Assembly (NCBI RefSeq): GCF_003121925.1
Contig: NZ_QEWR01000001.1
Coordinates: 1 to 64,000, forward strand
Direction of reading: 5' to 3'
DNA: 64,000 nucleotides
Origin: Ignatzschineria indica
GTDB lineage: Bacteria; Pseudomonadota; Gammaproteobacteria; Cardiobacteriales; Wohlfahrtiimonadaceae
Shown: one piece after another, positions 62,163-64,000 of the stretch
Layout: each line of letters opens with the position of its first letter
Position numbering within the stretch: position 1 is the stretch's first letter
Notes under the pieces: generated by a model
Told to the model about the DNA's origin: nothing
The model's database searches: none
The model's input: the letters and a program-made list of their open reading frames with translations, nothing else
Translations under genes and position numbers: made by a program

Positions 62163-63017
62163 TTAAAACTCCGCTTTCATTTTGATCAATTGGGCAAGAC
62201 TCTCTACATGATTTTTAATCGCTATCAACATATTTTTCTGAGATTGATTGAACAGAGTGTAATCAAACGTTGTTAATGATTGATCGAGATAACTCATCAT
62301 CTGTGTTATACCGGCAAGATGCTCCCGAGTCTCACTAATAAGGCGGTCTACAGCTCTATCCGCTACCTCTAAATGGGATCGATAGGTCTCAACCTCTCGC
62401 CTCGCTTCATCTGCTTCTTTAGCAATTTTTGCATTTCGACGACGCGCAAAAAGCCCACTACCAACAAGCGCACTCCCGCCAATAACCCAACCGACTGGAC
62501 CCGCTAATGCTAAAAAAGCACTCCCTGCAGCCATTCCTCCTCCACCGGCAGCAACGGCACCACCACCAAGCCATGCTAATGCGGCATTCGTTGCAGCTGC
62601 TCCACCTAATGCCGAGATTGCTGTCCCTGTCGAAGCTGTTCCAAATGTTGTTGCGATCGCCATTGCTGCAGTAGGACCAAAAGCAGCAATCCCTGCACCC
62701 GCGGCAATACCAGCCCCGGCACTACTACCTGCCTTAAAACCAACCTCTTCCGATTTTTTTCTAATCTCTTCTGAAAGGTCGTCAAATTCTTGATGCTCAA
62801 TATGATAAGCTTCAAATGTACGATCAAACTCAATCGGCTTATTAGCAATAATGGAAAAGAGCGCTTCAGCACGCGCAATAATCTGCTTCGATTTTTCAGA
62901 ACGTAATGTAAAAAGAATCTCGCTCTTCTCACTGACAACTTCTAAAAGCGCTGCATATTGATCTTTCGCCCGCTCAAACTTTGCAATTGCTTCTTTCTTT
63001 AATTTTCCATTTAACAT
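62163..63017 (-). CDS. Uncharacterised protein with central glycine-zipper membrane region
   Basis: A 284-residue protein with a helical N-terminal part (1-92, coiled-coil-like), a long glycine/alanine-rich hydrophobic centre (95-190, for example GAGIAAGAGIAAFGPTAAMAIA and LAGPVGWVIGGSALVGSGLF-like stretches), a basic ARRRNAKIAK and a helical C-terminal part (200-284). Glycine zippers of this kind occur in pore-forming or membrane-inserting proteins. AAGGAA precedes the ATG. It is probably the first gene of a two-gene unit with the gene at 60606. No function can be assigned. Confidence 0.62.
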   Translation of the reverse strand: MLNGKLKKEAIAKFERAKDQYAALLEVVSEKSEILFTLRSEKSKQIIARAEALFSIIANKPIEFDRTFEAYHIEHQEFDDLSEEIRKKSEEVGFKAGSSAGAGIAAGAGIAAFGPTAAMAIATTFGTASTGTAISALGGAAATNAALAWLGGGAVAAGGGGMAAGSAFLALAGPVGWVIGGSALVGSGLFARRRNAKIAKEADEARREVETYRSHLEVADRAVDRLISETREHLAGITQMMSYLDQSLTTFDYTLFNQSQKNMLIAIKNHVESLAQLIKMKAEF

Positions 63018-63523
63018 TAGAATTTCCTTCTCTCTATACTAATAGAGAACCATATTTCTATTAACAATAGCTTTCTGTTCATAACTCGCCTAACCCATTC
63101 GCAAGAAAATAATTGCTGAAATAATAATCATTAAATGACAGCTTAAAAAAGCAAATCAAGATACAAAACCAATAACATTAAACGAATTGATATTTTATTG
63201 TAAACCGATATTAATTCCTCGTAAATATTTATATATAGATAACATTATAAAATAATATTTAAATAGCTTTTTTCTACTTTTCATGGGAAATTACTAAAAA
63301 CCTTGCCTCAATTATTTCAGATTAGCTTCGTCAAAAATATCTTTAAATCTTCGTAGTTACTCTCGATTACTTTCTCTGTAAACTCTTTTCCCTCCACCAC
63401 TCATCTCTAATTCCTGCTTTCAAGAAGTCTAAAATCGGGTAGACTACTCTTTTGATAAGAAGATTAATAAGGTCAGCAATGATCGTTAGAAGTGCAATGA
63501 GAGCAAATAAGAAGGGGGAAAAT
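63018..63523. other. Intergenic region between divergent genes, no gene seen
   Basis: 506 bp of AT-rich DNA that should carry the promoters of the minus-strand glycine-zipper gene and the plus-strand lipoprotein gene. I found no RNA gene, repeat array or strong palindrome. Confidence 0.4.
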
Positions 63524-63718
63524 ATGAAAATATCGACAAGACTATCATTACTAATAGCAACAGTAATGTTTCTAACAGCTTGTACAATTCGTGCAGATAT
63601 TCCAAATCGAATGGTGATCGATTCTGATGGGATTGTGATTGATTCTAAAAATAAGAAGAAAAAAGATAAAGAGGGCTACTTCTGCCCACCTGGACAAGCG
63701 AAAAAAGGGAACTGTTAA
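63524..63718 (+). CDS. Small outer- or inner-membrane lipoprotein
   Basis: A 64-residue lipoprotein precursor. The signal peptide KISTRLSLLIATVMF ends in the lipobox LTAC, so lipidation on that cysteine is expected. The mature part has a lysine run (KNKKKKDKEG) and ends YFCPPGQAKKGNC, a C-terminal motif seen in many short Gram-negative secreted or lipoproteins. The ATG at 63524 is preceded by AGGGGGA; the frame open from 63452 has no other supported start. Function unknown. Confidence 0.75.
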   Translation: MKISTRLSLLIATVMFLTACTIRADIPNRMVIDSDGIVIDSKNKKKKDKEGYFCPPGQAKKGNC

Positions 63719-63891
63719 TTAAAGCTTAAGGTCAAAGCTCTATCTGATCATGAGTAAAGTCAGATTGTCTAATTTGCTTTCTTGCTCGTAAAAAATAGGT
63801 GTGATATACCTTTACACCTTTATTAAAATTTACAAGATGTTATCTGTTTTTAATTGTAGTAGCGATACCCTCGCACGCTTTTGGATATGAC

Positions 63892-63911
63892 GATGCTTTT
63901 ACCGAAGCATC
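63892..63911. terminator. Hairpin between the lipoprotein gene and the last gene
   Basis: GATGCTT (63892-63898) pairs with AAGCATC (63905-63911) around TTACCG. There is no T-run, so its use as a terminator is doubtful; it may be a leader structure of the next gene. Confidence 0.3.
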
Positions 63912-63947
63912 TGATCGATCCTAAAATAGATAGCCGGAGAAAACTAT

Positions 63948-64000
63948 ATGACCGTCAAAGTAAAGAAGAACCGGTTACTCAATACGCTTGAGTGGCTTGG
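63948..64000 (+). CDS. Truncated 5' end of a gene, possibly an AbgT-family transporter
   Basis: The ATG at 63948 has CGGAG about 8 nt upstream and opens a frame MTVKVKKNRLLNTLEWLG that runs off the window. A short basic start followed by LLNTLEWLG resembles the beginning of AbgT-type (aminobenzoyl-glutamate) transporters, but 18 residues are too few to be sure. Confidence 0.35.
   Translation, partial: MTVKVKKNRLLNTLEWL

Overview
The window is AT-rich chromosomal DNA from a Gram-negative gammaproteobacterium. The 5' end of a 16S rRNA gene enters at the left edge. ClpXP adaptor genes sspA-sspB, a petABC cytochrome bc1 operon, Mla lipid-transport genes, kdsB (KDO pathway) and the dnaX-ybaB-recR order all fit that class. 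The low GC and gene content suggest the Cardiobacteriales-like, fly-associated genera Ignatzschineria or Wohlfahrtiimonas. This is inference from gene content, not a database match.

Layout. 1-849: 16S 5' end (minus) with its leader boxA and promoter. 850-5627: anion transporter, GNAT acetyltransferase, cation-diffusion transporter and di-heme cytochrome c peroxidase. 6033-9947: one minus-strand run in the order tRNA-Gly, tRNA-Cys, 4.5S RNA (ffs), dnaX, ybaB, recR, hinT, with a strong promoter. 10053-16512 (minus): mlaB, mlaC, murB, ppiD, a GT39-type glycosyltransferase and fur. 16792-30279 (plus): fbp, a TRAP transporter (dctQM) with three tandem paralogous binding proteins, efp, petABC, sspAB and a lipase-like hydrolase. 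30388-32651 (minus): xseA and mazG. 33368-36397 (plus): kdsB, psd, rpsF-rpsR-rplI. 36685-60235: an accessory oxidative block, almost all minus. 60606-63017: two uncharacterised minus-strand genes with glycine-rich membrane regions. 63524-64000: a small lipoprotein and the start of a truncated gene.

How the genes fit together. The right half is built around periplasmic oxidation. Two paralogous three-gene operons encode a Tat-exported molybdenum hydroxylase, a 2Fe-2S subunit and a membrane-anchored tri-heme cytochrome c. A third operon encodes a gluconate-2-dehydrogenase-like FAD enzyme with the same kind of tri-heme cytochrome. A flavoprotein of the sulfide:quinone oxidoreductase family, an oxalate-decarboxylase-like bicupin and a two-domain nitrilase-family protein lie between them. 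Electrons could reach the quinone pool and the bc1 complex encoded at 25-28 kb; the peroxidase at 4.6 kb is another cytochrome-linked sink.

Points most worth a second look: the gene pair at 60606-63017 (possible PD-(D/E)xK-like motif plus glycine-zipper membrane segments); a frameshift site in dnaX whose -1 and +1 frames both stop at once; two mutually exclusive hairpins over the sspA ribosome binding site; a nitrilase fused to a catalytically degenerate second copy; three tandem TRAP binding proteins; a DnaA-box-like cluster between mazG and kdsB; and many short perfect tandem repeats in intergenic DNA, including 15-bp and 12-bp arrays upstream of two genes.
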